This document shows positions 12,852-23,380 of a stretch of DNA of 64,000 nucleotides, in pieces. The translations under genes and the position numbers were made by a program. Source of the stretch: Symsagittifera roscoffensis. Its lineage: Eukaryota > Xenacoelomorpha > Acoela > Convolutidae. The DNA is taken from contig NC_087070.1 in the NCBI RefSeq assembly GCF_963678635.1, positions 39,074,600-39,138,599 of the forward strand. The letters run 5' to 3'. Position 1 is the stretch's first letter. Each line of letters begins with the position of its first letter. Under the pieces are notes generated by a model that saw nothing but the letters and a program-made list of their open reading frames with translations, was not told the DNA's origin and did no database searches.

Positions 12852-13139
12852 CTTCCTAGCCTCGCTCGTCCAAAAATTGTCTTGATCTCAATCGAGGGAA
12901 AGTATGCGGCTGCGGTGTACCCATTACACAGGGGATGCCATCCGTGTGTGAACACCTTTTATTGCCGCTTTACGACCCTTCTGGCTTGTACTGACGGCTC
13001 TAGCATTGGATTGTTCATTCACAAGGTCATTTGCCTTACTGGAGGGAACTCCGGGAGGGTAGTTGGCGGCACATGCCGCTCAGGAATCATCTCCATTTCC
13101 CTCATTGTCAGGTCGAGGGCCTCTGTCCAGGTCGGTATC

Positions 13140-13830
13140 TTCTAGACTTGTCTAGCCTGTTTCTGCAGACGGTTCAAGTTCCGGAACATCGGTTCAGACT
13201 CGATCGGACCCTCTCGTTTTCGATCCATTTTGCACTGCAACTTTCCCCTGAAATTCAACACCATCAAATCGGGATCCTTGATCTTCCAAACAACACCGTC
13301 TCGCTCATTTGAGCTCTCAAGTGTTCTCGCTTGCACCAGTTCAAAACCGTCCCATCTAGAATGCTGATCAAGCTCACGTGTATCACTGAAGGTCGGTATG
13401 CTGTAATCAAGGGGTCGGGAAGGCGTAGGTCACTGCCGATTCATAGAGGCAGGTCACAACTTATCCCAGCCCTCTCACCACTCCTAGAGGATCCGATCGC
13501 ATTGCCAAGCATAAGTCCATCAGGAGAGACATATCCCCGTTCATTTCCTTGACTTGCTCCTTGGTTTTCAGGTCCGTTTCCTTCCCCGCCAAGTGTCATT
13601 TTTGCATCAAGAGACGCTCCACCAGTAGCGTTTTTAATCCCTCACCACATTTGTTGGAGTAGGTCTCAAGTGCTCTAACCATGGCCTTTGGGTCCACATA
13701 CTTCATCAGAGGATAGAATATTGCCAGATACCCGTGTGTCAGGAGGGTCAGTGTCAAGTATCCATCGATCCTCAGGGTCTCTACGCCCCTAGTAAACATA
13801 AAGGCTGGGCTCATAATGCATAGTTATCTG
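13140..13830 (-). pseudogene. Post-pol ORF fragment, unrecognised
   Basis: The clearest open piece is 13,596-13,814 (72 codons), containing KYVDPKAMVRALETYSNKCG. A stop follows, and then coding-like sequence continues in the same direction to about 13,140, including DMSLLMDLCLAMRSDP near 13,500. These are probably segments of one long element protein together with the stretch at 14,012-14,425. Stops and frameshifts are frequent. The family is unrecognised. Confidence 0.45.
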
Positions 13831-13989
13831 GGGAAGACACGATAGAATGCCAGCATCAGATTGATTGATGTACTCAAGAGGTCTTGAATAAATGCATCGA
13901 AGAGAGTCTTCCCCAGGGAGTACATCCTATCCACTTATTTCTTCTCCCAAGAGGAGCTCAAGAACACCAGGGTTTTGCACGCCTTCCTC

Positions 13990-15500
13990 GCTCTCAGAAA
14001 CCATGATCCTACTAGAAACCCTTGATGCTCGTGTCATTTGCTAAGGAGACAAACGTTCTCACCATCAATCGCGTCTTCTCAGCTTGCTCAAGTTGGTCCT
14101 GCATGAACTCCAACACTTGTTCTATCAATGGGGGTGCCGTCTCTTTCGTCTTATCTGTCACACTCTGCAGCCTCGGCGTCAGGAATGGCCATCTTCCTCT
14201 CTTTTGCGTAATGCTATACACCATTGACTCCAGCTTCTTCTCCGCATACGCCATCTTCCTCTGATCATGTATGGGCCGCCTCGAGCTACTCGTAGAGTCT
14301 ACAACTGTTAGTTCTAAGCTCTTGAACCATAGGCTCGCGTTCAAGTGGCTGATCACATGATGGTCATCTGTTATCTCTGGACTAAACTTAATTGCCTGGC
14401 CAGATTCGAAATATTCAGACGTCACATTTCATCTTGAAATATCAAGGTGTCCGCCAGATCGCAGAAGTTTCTCAGGTCATGAGATATGTCCGCCCAGGCC
14501 GCTCAAGGTTCCGATCTCAAGGTTCCGATACAACGTCTGTATTGCCTCCCAGAGCTTATTTGGCCTGGGTTTTCCACTTCTCAAGGGCTCTAGAAGTCCT
14601 GCTGCGTGCAGGTGGTCATTCATTCCCGCAAACAGTAACAACTCCGGTTCACATGGTGTCTCAGAGTTTACTGCTACAGCCAGAGTCAACATCAGGTTGA
14701 GCTCGGCCCCTCGCAATAAGTATACAAGAGTCTCGGGCCAGAAAAGCTTCTCCGATGTTCACGCGAAGTCCGAACCCGTGAAGATCACCACTCTAGTAGA
14801 TCCCTGATCTGAGCGATCATAGGTGGCCAGTGCCTTGGCTAACTGGGACGTTCCACATTCCTTTCCGTATCTCGCATCTTCCGACAACTTTGGACCAGCA
14901 TAGGCAGTGCCATGAAGCCCCATGCCCCATGCTTTTGGGATTCAGATGCTTCTAAACTGCTTGCAACTGCGCCGGTTTTGCCATTCTTCTTCTAGCCAAG
15001 CCCTTGCGGTGTTTCGGTGGCTCCGCAATCACGCCTGGACTCCCCAGCTCCTTAAGAGGTTGATAGTTGACAGGGCCAAATATCAGTTCCCTCGGGATGC
15101 TTGTCAGATCCGCCGCCTCCAAGGTCTTTTCTCGAGAAAAATGCGCCTCATGCACCTTCAGCCAGTCCACTAAGTAGTGATTGCTCAGGTCCTCATGGGA
15201 AAGGCTCTTGAGCTCTAGAAACTCCATCAACTCTCGTCTGCAGGCCAACTCCTTCAGATCTAGGTTCTTCACCCTTTCTCAGTATCTGGCCTTGCTTGTT
15301 CCATCCGCGCCTCCGGATAAGGGCTTATTCTCGTTGTCTTTTTCCACTACCACAACTGACGACATTAGCGAGCTTTGTGGTGTCGAGGACTTCCTCACAT
15401 CTTTTTCCATGGACGTCGAGCCCGGCTGTCTGCTCCTGCTTCTCGCTAAACTCTCTCTAGAATCGATTTGCTCCACTAGCCTATCTTCCACTGGCCTGAC
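13990..15500 (-). pseudogene. Post-pol ORF with SGNH-like GxND motif
   Basis: Open stretches at 15,279-15,491, 14,952-15,272, 14,477-14,716 and 14,012-14,425 follow one another on the minus strand and read as one protein broken by frameshifts. The first is Ser/Arg-rich. The second is charged and mainly helical in composition. The third contains EPELLLFAGMNDHLHAAG, which resembles block III (GxND) of SGNH/GDSL hydrolases after a hydrophobic strand. The fourth ends with a helical segment. A block I GDS motif and a block V DxxH motif were not identified in intact form, so an esterase-like fold is only a hypothesis. Confidence 0.45.
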
Positions 15501-16260
15501 TGGGATGAAAGGAGGCCCCGGAGGTGGACCAAATTTATTTTACCAGGTTTCTAGCAATTCCGACTCCAGACTTTTTGAGGCGCCCCTGGATGACTTGATT
15601 CAACCACTGCACGCCTTTGGGTCGATCAAAGTGGATGCCATCAGAGGAACGGTAAATAATCCTCCATTATATGCGCAACGTCTAGCAACCTCAACGGCAG
15701 GATACTGTTCATCTGGACCTCCAGTATAACTCAATTGATGTTACCATTGATTAAGTGTCGTAGGATATGAATAGATCCTCGCCTCCTGCAAGAGGCAGCT
15801 CACCTTCTCCGGCAACTTTGTCATCTTCCTCGATTCACCTCTAGAAGCATCGTTCGTGCCCATCATCATGTTTTTTACTCACTTCCAGCATCTTCAGTGA
15901 AGCCAACATTTGAGGAGTCGCTGCGCCTGATAAACTCAAAACTCCCACCTGCCAGTGTGCGCGGATTCTTGTTAGAACCCTGACGAGACTGACCCTATTA
16001 TCAAGAGAACCGCGCCCTGCGGTATCCTAGGTTTCGTCAAGTAATCCTCCCAGGATGGCTCGTTGAAGCCGCATTCATTTCGAACTGGGCACTAGTCCAA
16101 TCCTCTTTGTGGTGTCGGTGGTACTTCCCCTCAAGTTTCTTCTTGTAATTTGAGTTAATTGCGCCTCTCACTGGTTGTTTTCTTCAAGTGTATGGCTCCC
16201 GGGGGCCCTCGACTGCAACGTCTATTTAACTCCTTGAGATGCGGAGTTCCAGAGCTATTC
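15500..16260 (-). other. Degraded coding-like DNA of body B
   Basis: Base composition and short open stretches on the minus strand resemble the neighbouring element ORFs, but stops and frameshifts are too dense to define a protein. Nothing else is seen. Confidence 0.4.
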
Positions 16261-17126
16261 TGGCTACCACCAACCGAACTGGGCATCAGGCCAGGTAGTG
16301 CAACATCCACTATCAGATTTCAACTCTAGATATCTCAAGGACAAAATGGGTTCCGGAAGGGTCCATGTCTCTAGGTTCTCGCTCATTTGTTCCAGAGCCA
16401 CCCAATTGAGATTGAAGCAGCCACTCGCCCTGGGTGGCTCGTCCACTTCAACCTTCGATTCCAGTCTTGATCAAGCCATCAGAGTTTTGATTGGCGGCCT
16501 CGCTTTTCGCTCCTGACCGCTCCCCACCTTCTGTTGCCGTCTTTGCAATTGTTCAAGTTCCGAAATCAGCTGGTCGCGGCTTACCATGGCCTCTTGCACC
16601 TTCCGGGTCTGCTCTTGCTCGGACCTCAAGAAGTCTTGCTCATGTATGGCTTGATCTCGTTCCCGATTGGCTTAATCCCGTTCACCTTGGGTGTTTTCCA
16701 ATTCTCTTCGAAATTTGTTGTCCGTATACGCCTCCTCCGTTTGCTGAGCTCGTATAACGTCCTCGTGGCTGGCTTGGTCGGGAGAGGAAATTCGCTAGCA
16801 CCAAACTCCGTATAGTGTTGCTCAAGCCAGGAACTCTCGCCAAGTCAAGATCCAAGCACCAACTCAAGACCCTCATACCCACTGGAGAATCAAGCAATGC
16901 TCAGGTTATATTTCTTGTGTAGGAGTACTGTCATTACCGTTTCCGTGAAGACCACGTGTAAGATAGCATACAGTTCCCGGGGATTCAATTTGTCTCTGTT
17001 CGGATCATAAACTGGCATCGAGACATCTTTTACTTCCCTTTCAACCAGAAAGTGCCTTAGTCGCTTCAAGGCCAGAACCGCGTTTTCAGGACCCTCCAAA
17101 TTCTTCTCACTGACCCTCGTCAACAA
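16260..17126 (-). pseudogene. Post-pol ORF with long coiled coil
   Basis: One frame runs from 17,126 (MLTRVSEKNLEGPENAVLAL) through two in-frame TGA codons to about 16,760. It then shifts into a strongly heptad-like, Glu/Gln/Arg-rich stretch of about 85 residues between 16,755 and 16,490, interrupted only by one TAA. Examples from this stretch are ANRERDQAIHEQDF and SRDQLISELEQLQRRQQ. The frame continues in pieces to 16,264 (LNWVALEQMSENLETW). This coiled coil has a stop in it and is easily missed in ORF lists. It would suit a structural, multimerising element protein. The family is unrecognised. Confidence 0.5.
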
Positions 17127-17338
17127 AAATGCAAGTATTTGCCTGGAACCTGTGATACTGAGGGTGGGAACGCAGCCAGGCCTCCCAATCCCGGTCTTTG
17201 TCAGAACAGAAACTCCACATTTTGATATTCTCTTTTGAAATCCGTCGCTAGCACGGTCCTGAAGCTCATGTCTTCTGTTATGCAGATAGCAGTGATCCTG
17301 TCTGACAAGATGAAATTTCTGTCTGTGATCAAGATAAT

Positions 17339-18340
17339 CTACGAGTTTTCACTCGGTATATGAAACTTGGTCTGGAAAGTTTTTCCAATAGCAAGGTCAA
17401 TTTCCTCTTGTTCCACTTCTAGTCGACAGGCTTCTCTTGGCTCCCCGTGCTTTCTTATCAATAAATTTTTGGTGTGGGTAATTCCTACCCCCACTCCCCG
17501 GACAAAAATGCTTATCAACGTCTCTGTCGATGATGCCGAATTCAGGTAATTTGAGGGTATGTCTAATGGTCGGTCCGTCGCTATCCAGCTAAACGATGGG
17601 TTCCTTTCCTCCACGAGTTTGGCTGCAGATATGTCGACTTGTCGCTTGCTTTGAACCTCATTTTCGCCTGCGGTCAGGTCATATATCTATTCTAGAATCC
17701 TCAAGCTTGTATGCTCTCTCTTTTCTGTTTTGCCATGTTCTAGATCCATCTCCCCTTCTGGTATACTGTGATCCTCCTGTTAGATTGATTCATCGTCGTC
17801 GATGATCTGCCACTCCTTGTTCGGGATTAAATCAGCTACGCTCACCAAGTCTGCCCTTATCTCATCTGGGTTCATTTTTTCAATCTAGAAGTCAATAACT
17901 TATCTGTTGTATCTCATGCTGGTTTTCTTGCGTCCTTCTCTCTTGTCTCCATGGTCATTGGCTTGTCTGGTTCAACCCACTCCGGAACCCCATTCTGCTC
18001 TGGTTCTATCCAATCCTCTTTCGCAAAAAGACCTTCATCCAAGTGGATTTATATCTTCTCCTTATCAACCATGATTGTGTTCTCGTTATCATCGTTCTTC
18101 TCTCTGGCGCCCTTCACGTTCACCTCGCATGCTGTTTCCACTATCAAGTACTCTAGCCCTTCCATGTTTTGAGGCACGCAACAATCCTCCGGTGTCGGGA
18201 CATGAGGCTTCAGACTTTCAAAGTGCGCGGAACGTCCTGTGCTCAAGCGATAGAACCGACTCTGCTGGTGTACATCTGTTATCTTGAACGGTCTCCTCTA
18301 TTCCTTCGATAACTTCTTTGTTACTTTTGGAAAGATGACC
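17339..18340 (-). pseudogene. Integrase C-terminal tail and next ORF
   Basis: At 18,049-18,246 the minus strand reads HFESLKPHVPTPEDCCVPQN followed by an acidic tail. This is the usual kind of end for a Ty3/gypsy integrase, where a small beta-rich domain with an H-x-x-x-LKP motif is followed by a variable acidic extension. The acidic stretch continues in broken form to about 17,620. A new 91-codon open piece at 17,339-17,614 (LISIFVRGVGVGITHTKN) starts the post-pol coding region. It matches no family I recognise. Confidence 0.55.
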
Positions 18341-19440
18341 TTCTGAAACACTCAGACAAACTGTTCCACAGTGTGCGGTTTTGCCTGTGGTATCTTTTCC
18401 TCGTATTTCCTGCGTTGTCTCATCTGAGCATAAGCTGTGTTATGTCTACACAGGTAATGCAACTCTTGTTGTCTTTTATTTGCCACTCTCGCGTAAGCTT
18501 GAGGTGAGGTTTTCTGTTCCTCGTATTCTGAGTAGAAGAATGTCAACGGCTTTGACCTTTCTCTGCCTGTCAGTATCACGAAATGACCGATTCCCATTGT
18601 CGAGTGGTCGTGTGTTGCTTGCTGTTGTATGCTCCCACCACTTGTGGCAATATATTGTCCCAATAATTTGCGCAGTACACTCTAAGGACTGTCACTAGTG
18701 TCCTATTTTGCCTTTCCACCAGTCTTTTCTTCTGTGGGTGATAAATGAGAGCTTGAGCGATGTGGGATTTTTTATCAACTCTTTTTATCTTTTATCCTGA
18801 GATCCAGATTGTAATTAAGTGATCACAAGTTTCTTCCACTAACACCGTTGGAAACGGTACTCCTTGTGCCAATTTCGTGAAAGGGTTTATATTTACCAGT
18901 AACTGATTATATCCTGTTTGTGAGCTTTCCACCGACCTCAGCGGGAACTTCATTTTCCTTTGACCCTTCACCTGCAGACATGATAGGCATGCAATGACCC
19001 ATTTCCTGCAAGCTTTCCTCATGCCAGGCCAACCGAGCCGATGCAGTATTCTTTATTGCACGTTGTCAATCCCCTGATGTCTCATTTGTTCAAGTGACCT
19101 GAGCACCACTTCTGTGTGATACAGCTGCGGTATTATGATGAGATTGTGTTTGTGTAGTATTTTTTCGTCATCTCTCTTCTTACAGACCCCAACACCATCC
19201 CCTGTATAATAAAGTAGCCTTTTCTGTTCCTTGTAGAACTGGCTGAAGATCTTATTGCTGTCCTCCTCTATTTCCCCCTCTTCGTTCTCCCCCGTTCTGA
19301 TCCGTTTGGAGAGATGGCTCGTCATTTTAACGTTTTTCTGACCTGTAGCCGAGAACCTGTACCTCGTTCTCACGTGCTCTTTCAGTGTTCGAATTGCTTG
19401 ATAACTGCCTGAAGGGTTTCCTTGATTCCGCAATCATATC
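18340..19440 (-). pseudogene. Ty3/gypsy integrase, defective
   Basis: The N-terminal zinc-binding domain is visible: H and H in LYHTEVVLRSLEQMRHQG (near 19,080-19,130), followed after an in-frame stop by C-x2-C in VIACLSCLQVKG (near 18,985). The catalytic core is incomplete. NPFTKLAQGVPF lies where the conserved core follows the zinc finger, but the block with the first catalytic Asp appears to be missing. So does the block with the second Asp around 18,780. The third-acid region is present as HPQKKRLVERQNRTLV near 18,700-18,750. The C-terminal part is open at 18,352-18,663 (LTGRERSKPLTFFYSEYEE). The domain could not catalyse integration. Confidence 0.85.
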
Positions 19441-20110
19441 TAGTTCTTCTCCTCCACTTCACATCCTCAGAGTCTGAAATGTACGTTCCAGACGAGGGGT
19501 CCGTATGAATTACTCTATCCTGATTCCTCCTCTTTGTTTCCGCTAGTATCATGCACAGGCTGTCTGGCACGTCTTCGCTTTTTGTAGAGTTTTTGTCCCC
19601 TTCTTTTAACTCCCCGAGCAAATTTTTTTTTCACTCTCTTTCACATTCATCATCGACTCTCCGGACTCTTGAACTACTCCGAGCTCTTCAGCTACCTCTT
19701 TGAAAAACATTTTCCTCCTCAGCAAGTTCTGTATGAGTATTTGTTCAGGGATCTTCTCGACTAACGTCCGCACCGCTTTTTTACTTTCTAGGTCTCTGTC
19801 TCCGGTCCTTCTCATTATCGTGTTTCATTATTCATCTCAATTGTGTCCACGAGCTCGTTGTCTGCCAGCTTCGGCAGTAATCTCATCAGATCTTGTCCCA
19901 CCACTGCTCTCCTTTTCTCGACTTCCTCTAGGTCGTGACCTTTCGCCTTCAAAGTCTCCCTGACCAATTTCTACTTTAGCAAAAGATCTAATGGCATTCC
20001 CGATCCCCCCTCCATTATTTTTGCTTCTGATGCTCAACGGGTAACTCAGGGTAAACCTCAATCGGTTTCCCTGATTTATCAAGTCATCTTGTGAGTGGTA
20101 AGCTGCCATA
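19440..20110 (-). pseudogene. Tether between RNase H and integrase
   Basis: Three open pieces, at 19,837-20,109, 19,606-19,815 and 19,382-19,621, read as a charged low-complexity linker of about 220 residues with many Glu, Arg and Ser. Ty3/gypsy elements normally have a shorter tether here, so this one is long. No domain is recognised. Confidence 0.5.
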
Positions 20111-20146
20111 GGTTTCCTAGACTAAAAACGAGAAACCATCTTGAAT

Positions 20147-20470
20147 TTATGGCCTGTCAGCTTCCCTTTGCTCTTGTCTCTCATAAAACTCCGTTTTCTC
20201 GCTCAAGCTGTCCGCATTCTGGTGCTTGTATTTGGTCCTGTGCTCAATTATTATTGTGTAACCGTCTACACGCACTATCCATCTCCCGATGTAATTTTGA
20301 TCCAATGAGTACGTTTTCAGCCAAAACAATGCTCTGTTATCAACCCGTAGTTTGAATGGCTCGCTGTACAGATATGCCCTGTATTTCTCTACGAAGGTGA
20401 CCAGCGGAAACATCTGCGCCTTGGGCACCTTAAATTTCTTCTCCTAGTCGCTCAGGCCTTTGCTCTCATA
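20147..20470 (-). pseudogene. RNase H domain of Ty3/gypsy pol
   Basis: The open piece at 20,147-20,428 reads VTFVEKYRAYLYSEPFKLRV, then a DNRALFWLKTYS block, then IGRWIVRVDGYTIIIEHR and KHQNADSLSEK. These are the usual landmarks of the RT-associated RNase H of Ty3/gypsy elements: the T-D-x-x-x-L-like block and the H-x-x-A-D-x-LSR-like end. The last motif reads ADSLSE rather than the usual ADxLSR. Upstream, an in-frame stop separates it from RT. Confidence 0.85.
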
Positions 20471-20579
20471 AGCTATTGGTCTCAAGCATTCTTGCCGTTC
20501 CATTCGTGCTCTTGATGGAGTATGCCAGAAATTGCAACCTCTGAAGCGTCTGTATCTAGGACATAAATCTCATTCTCTG

Positions 20580-21313
20580 TTGGCATACCCAAAACCTGAG
20601 CCTCACAAAACTCTCGGTATAATCTCTGAAAGGATTCCATTCCTCTGCTGCGTTGTTTCAGGTAATTTTCTTGCTTTTATGTCTCATGAGCTGTTGCAAC
20701 GGGTATACTTTGTCCACATAACCTTTGATGAATTCATTAAAATAGTTCGCGAAGCCAAGAAAACTCATCAACCGATGTTCAACCATCGGTGATTTCTATG
20801 TCAGTACTACTTCCACTGCGTCTGGATCTGGTCTGATGCCATGCTTGTTCACCATCCTCCCGAGGTACCTTATCGAGTCCTTCAAGTTTTCGCATTTCGA
20901 GGGTTTGAATTTCAGTCCTACCCTTTTATACATGCAAACACTCCGTCCAATCAATCGATGTGATCCTCAAAGAATCAAGGCGTCGCAATCACCACATCTT
21001 CCACGTAACAAAATTTCCATATTTCTTTGTTAGTCTTGTCAGTGCTTGTGACATCAGTCTCTGGAAAGTGGATGTCGCATTAGATACGCATCATCTTCCA
21101 TTGGAACAGTCCCAGCTCAAAAGCAAATCCCGGTTTCTACCTATCTCTCCTATTCTCGGGATTGGATAAGCATTCTTCACCGTGACGGAGTTGAGATTTC
21201 GAAATCTGAGTTGATGTCCTTTTTTTTTTAGCCGTCCCTACTCCGCACACCTACGGTGAATTGCTTGGTTCTGTCATGTCATACTCTAGTGATGTTTTTC
21301 TCTGCGGTACCGC
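20580..21313 (-). pseudogene. Reverse transcriptase, Ty3/gypsy type, defective
   Basis: Minus-strand translation shows NAYPIPRIGEIGRNR near 21,170, FELGLFQWK near 21,110, the catalytic box as YVED at 20,996-21,007, then GLKFKPSKCE, YLGRMVNKHGIRPDPDAV and LMSFLGFANYF down to about 20,740. The YxDD box has Glu in place of the first Asp. The block carrying the other catalytic Asp, expected between PIPRI and the ELGLFQW region, appears to be deleted. Several stops and frameshifts occur, so this RT is inactive. The family assignment to Ty3/gypsy rests on motif order and spacing. Confidence 0.85.
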
Positions 21314-21535
21314 TTACACCTCCAGTTCTGTTTCATGCTCAACGAAATTACAACTCCCAATTTCCGCCTTGTGTTTCGAAAAAACGTTCTGATTCCTATC
21401 TAGCGAATCCTTGATGGCGTCGAACTGTTCGTCCGTTATTTTCCCCCTCAATTGCTCAGTTTCTGTTAATACCGGTGTATCCATTTTCAATTCCTCTGGT
21501 GTGGGTATTTCTGGAACATTCGATCCGCTCGACAC
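21314..21535 (-). pseudogene. Protease-RT connection segment
   Basis: This open piece of 73 codons contains FDAIKDSLDRNQNVFSKHKA followed by VEHETELEV. It is the typical lead-in to a Ty3/gypsy RT, where an FS...H-x-I/E-x-L pattern precedes the first RT strand. It directly precedes the RT motifs. Confidence 0.7.
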
Positions 21536-21813
21536 TCCATCGTCTGTCTCAACGGTCCATCACCCGACAAAATTTTTAATCGGTTCAATCTACTCAAGAT
21601 ACAAATCTCGTCCTTGTGATTCGGACAATCAAGAACGTCCTACTTTTCAACGTTTTCAGTCATTTCTGGTTTTGAACGGCAATGCGTATCCCAGTTTCCT
21701 TCCTCTCAGTATTGTGATTGGTATATCAAAACTACTCAATAAGACACTGACGCAGACGCCACTATTGGTGATTGAGATTTATCTTCGTAAAATAGCAGCA
21801 TTTTGGCTATTTA

Positions 21814-21881
21814 GGTTATTATCACTGAGCTATTTGGGTTATTATTTATTACTGTTTATTTTGGGTTATTATCACTGAGCT
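21814..21881. repeat. Short direct repeat within pol
   Basis: An 18-bp sequence (ggttattatcactgagct) occurs at 21,814-21,831 and again at 21,864-21,881, a period of 50 bp. The AT-rich DNA between the copies interrupts the protease-RT frame. It looks like a small tandem duplication after the element decayed. Confidence 0.7.
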
Positions 21882-22310
21882 CAATGTAGCTCTTCAATTT
21901 CAGGCTTACAAGTGAAGCCGCTTTGATTTTCAACCTCACCCTCCTACTCAAGAAAAGCGAAGCTTTGCATTCCTGTTCAATTATCAATTTTACCCGTTTT
22001 TTTACGTACTTCCTTTCCGGATTTCGAATCCTGAACTTCGCATTGTTAAGATCCGTTGTTACATCAAAGTTGCTGATGAAATCCCTGCCCAAAAAAAATT
22101 GATCCGATACAAGAAAGCTCATCCATAGATTGCGTTCCCCCAAACTTGATGCTATTATCGGTGTTCTGTCAAGATCCCTTAGCACTCCTTTGTTTGCGAC
22201 TGACAGCCGGATTCTGGAGTCTATCAAGTCATCTTTGTCGAATTCCATTGGTCTCCATATTTCCATTGGTATCACGCTCAAGACAACTCCCGTATTTAGT
22301 AGCCGTTTGA
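21856..22310 (-). pseudogene. Aspartic protease of the retroelement, catalytic Asp lost
   Basis: The C-terminal landmark FFLGRDFISNFDV is followed by NNAKFRIRNPERKYV in the open stretch 21,856-22,281. The active-site strand upstream reads LLNTGVVLSVIP, with the NTG codons at 22,288-22,296. Retroviral-type proteases have D-T/S-G here, so the catalytic Asp is replaced by Asn. The sequence after the protease leads on to the RT connection, as expected for Ty3/gypsy pol. Confidence 0.8.
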
Positions 22311-22439
22311 AGGCTTCTATTTTCGACTTATGTCCAATAGATGAGCAGACACGTCCGCTTTCGTGCCCAAATGTAAAGTGTCATCTTCAAGCATTGCGCA
22401 GTTTTCAATTAACCTCACCTTTAGCTCCTCTCGACCCAT

Positions 22440-22990
22440 GAAGTTTTGGCCGACCAGGTCATCATCACTAGTTATCATCGTCTTTTTTTAAGGTTGACTC
22501 CATCTATATTTAGCATAAACTCGTGTGGACCATACGCCTCGGTGTGCCTGCAGCCTACTCTTATCGATTTTCCACCGGATCTTGTCAGTAATGCTCTGAT
22601 CGCATTTGTTGGAGTTTGAGGACTAATGGCGCGCAAATAGTCCGCATATACGTCTATGCATCAGTGTTTGGTCTTTTGGTTCGCTCAGATTCCTCTTTAC
22701 TTCGTGACCACTTACGGTGATTATTGACATTATCCTCGCTTAAATTTTTGTGATCTCGAAAAGTTTCCCAGTCTCCAATTTCAAGGTATTGCAATTGATC
22801 CTGGTCTTTAGATTTTCGCTTATCTCAGACTCGGCTCTTACTGCTGACATCGTCTCATCTATTTCTTGTTTTTCTACTTCCTGTCTCAGCCTCCGTTCAG
22901 TTTCCTTCGTTGCCAAATCATGTTTCACTTTATTTATTGCTACTGCTACTGCTTTCTGTAGTTTATCTCCAGCGTACCTCTAGCTTCTAC
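22440..22990 (-). pseudogene. Gag-pol junction region, charged
   Basis: The open stretch at 22,740-22,928 is Glu/Lys/Arg-rich (RRLRQEVEKQEIDETMSAVR) and could form a coiled coil. It lies between the zinc knuckles and the protease. The remaining part toward 22,440 is broken. No enzyme motif is seen. Confidence 0.45.
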
Positions 22991-23380
22991 CCCTTTGGTT
23001 TCCTTTTCTTCGATTGACGCTTTCACCGATTTCCTTGACAATTAATCTTTTATTAGGTCCTTGTTTTGCAAGTCACTCTCAGCCTGTCTATTTTTAGTGT
23101 TTTGCACAGCCGCTAGCGCTAAATTGTGTTTCGGGTGATTTTGTTTCTTTCCTGCTTTCCAAAACAGAGGACAATCCATTCTGAAGTGACCTTCCTGGTT
23201 AGAAAAGAAACATCTACCGCCAATCTTGGTTACCAAGCCCCTGCAGAACTCATGTTCTTCCATCTGGTCCATGTCGTTTCCATCTGGTGCATAACCCACG
23301 CTTTTCTTACCTTGTTTGTAAGAAGTGCAATCCGCTAGGGGATGATCTGCTGATCCACAATTAAAACATCACCTGTGTTT
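22990..23380 (-). pseudogene. Gag nucleocapsid part with two zinc knuckles
   Basis: The first knuckle, near 23,328-23,370, is a perfect C-x2-C-x4-H-x4-C (CFNCGSADHPLADC), with an in-frame TGA just upstream. The second, near 23,175-23,220, reads CFFSNQEGHFRMDC, with Ser in place of the second Cys. A Lys/His-rich segment follows. CCHC knuckles bind the element RNA in gag proteins. Confidence 0.85.
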
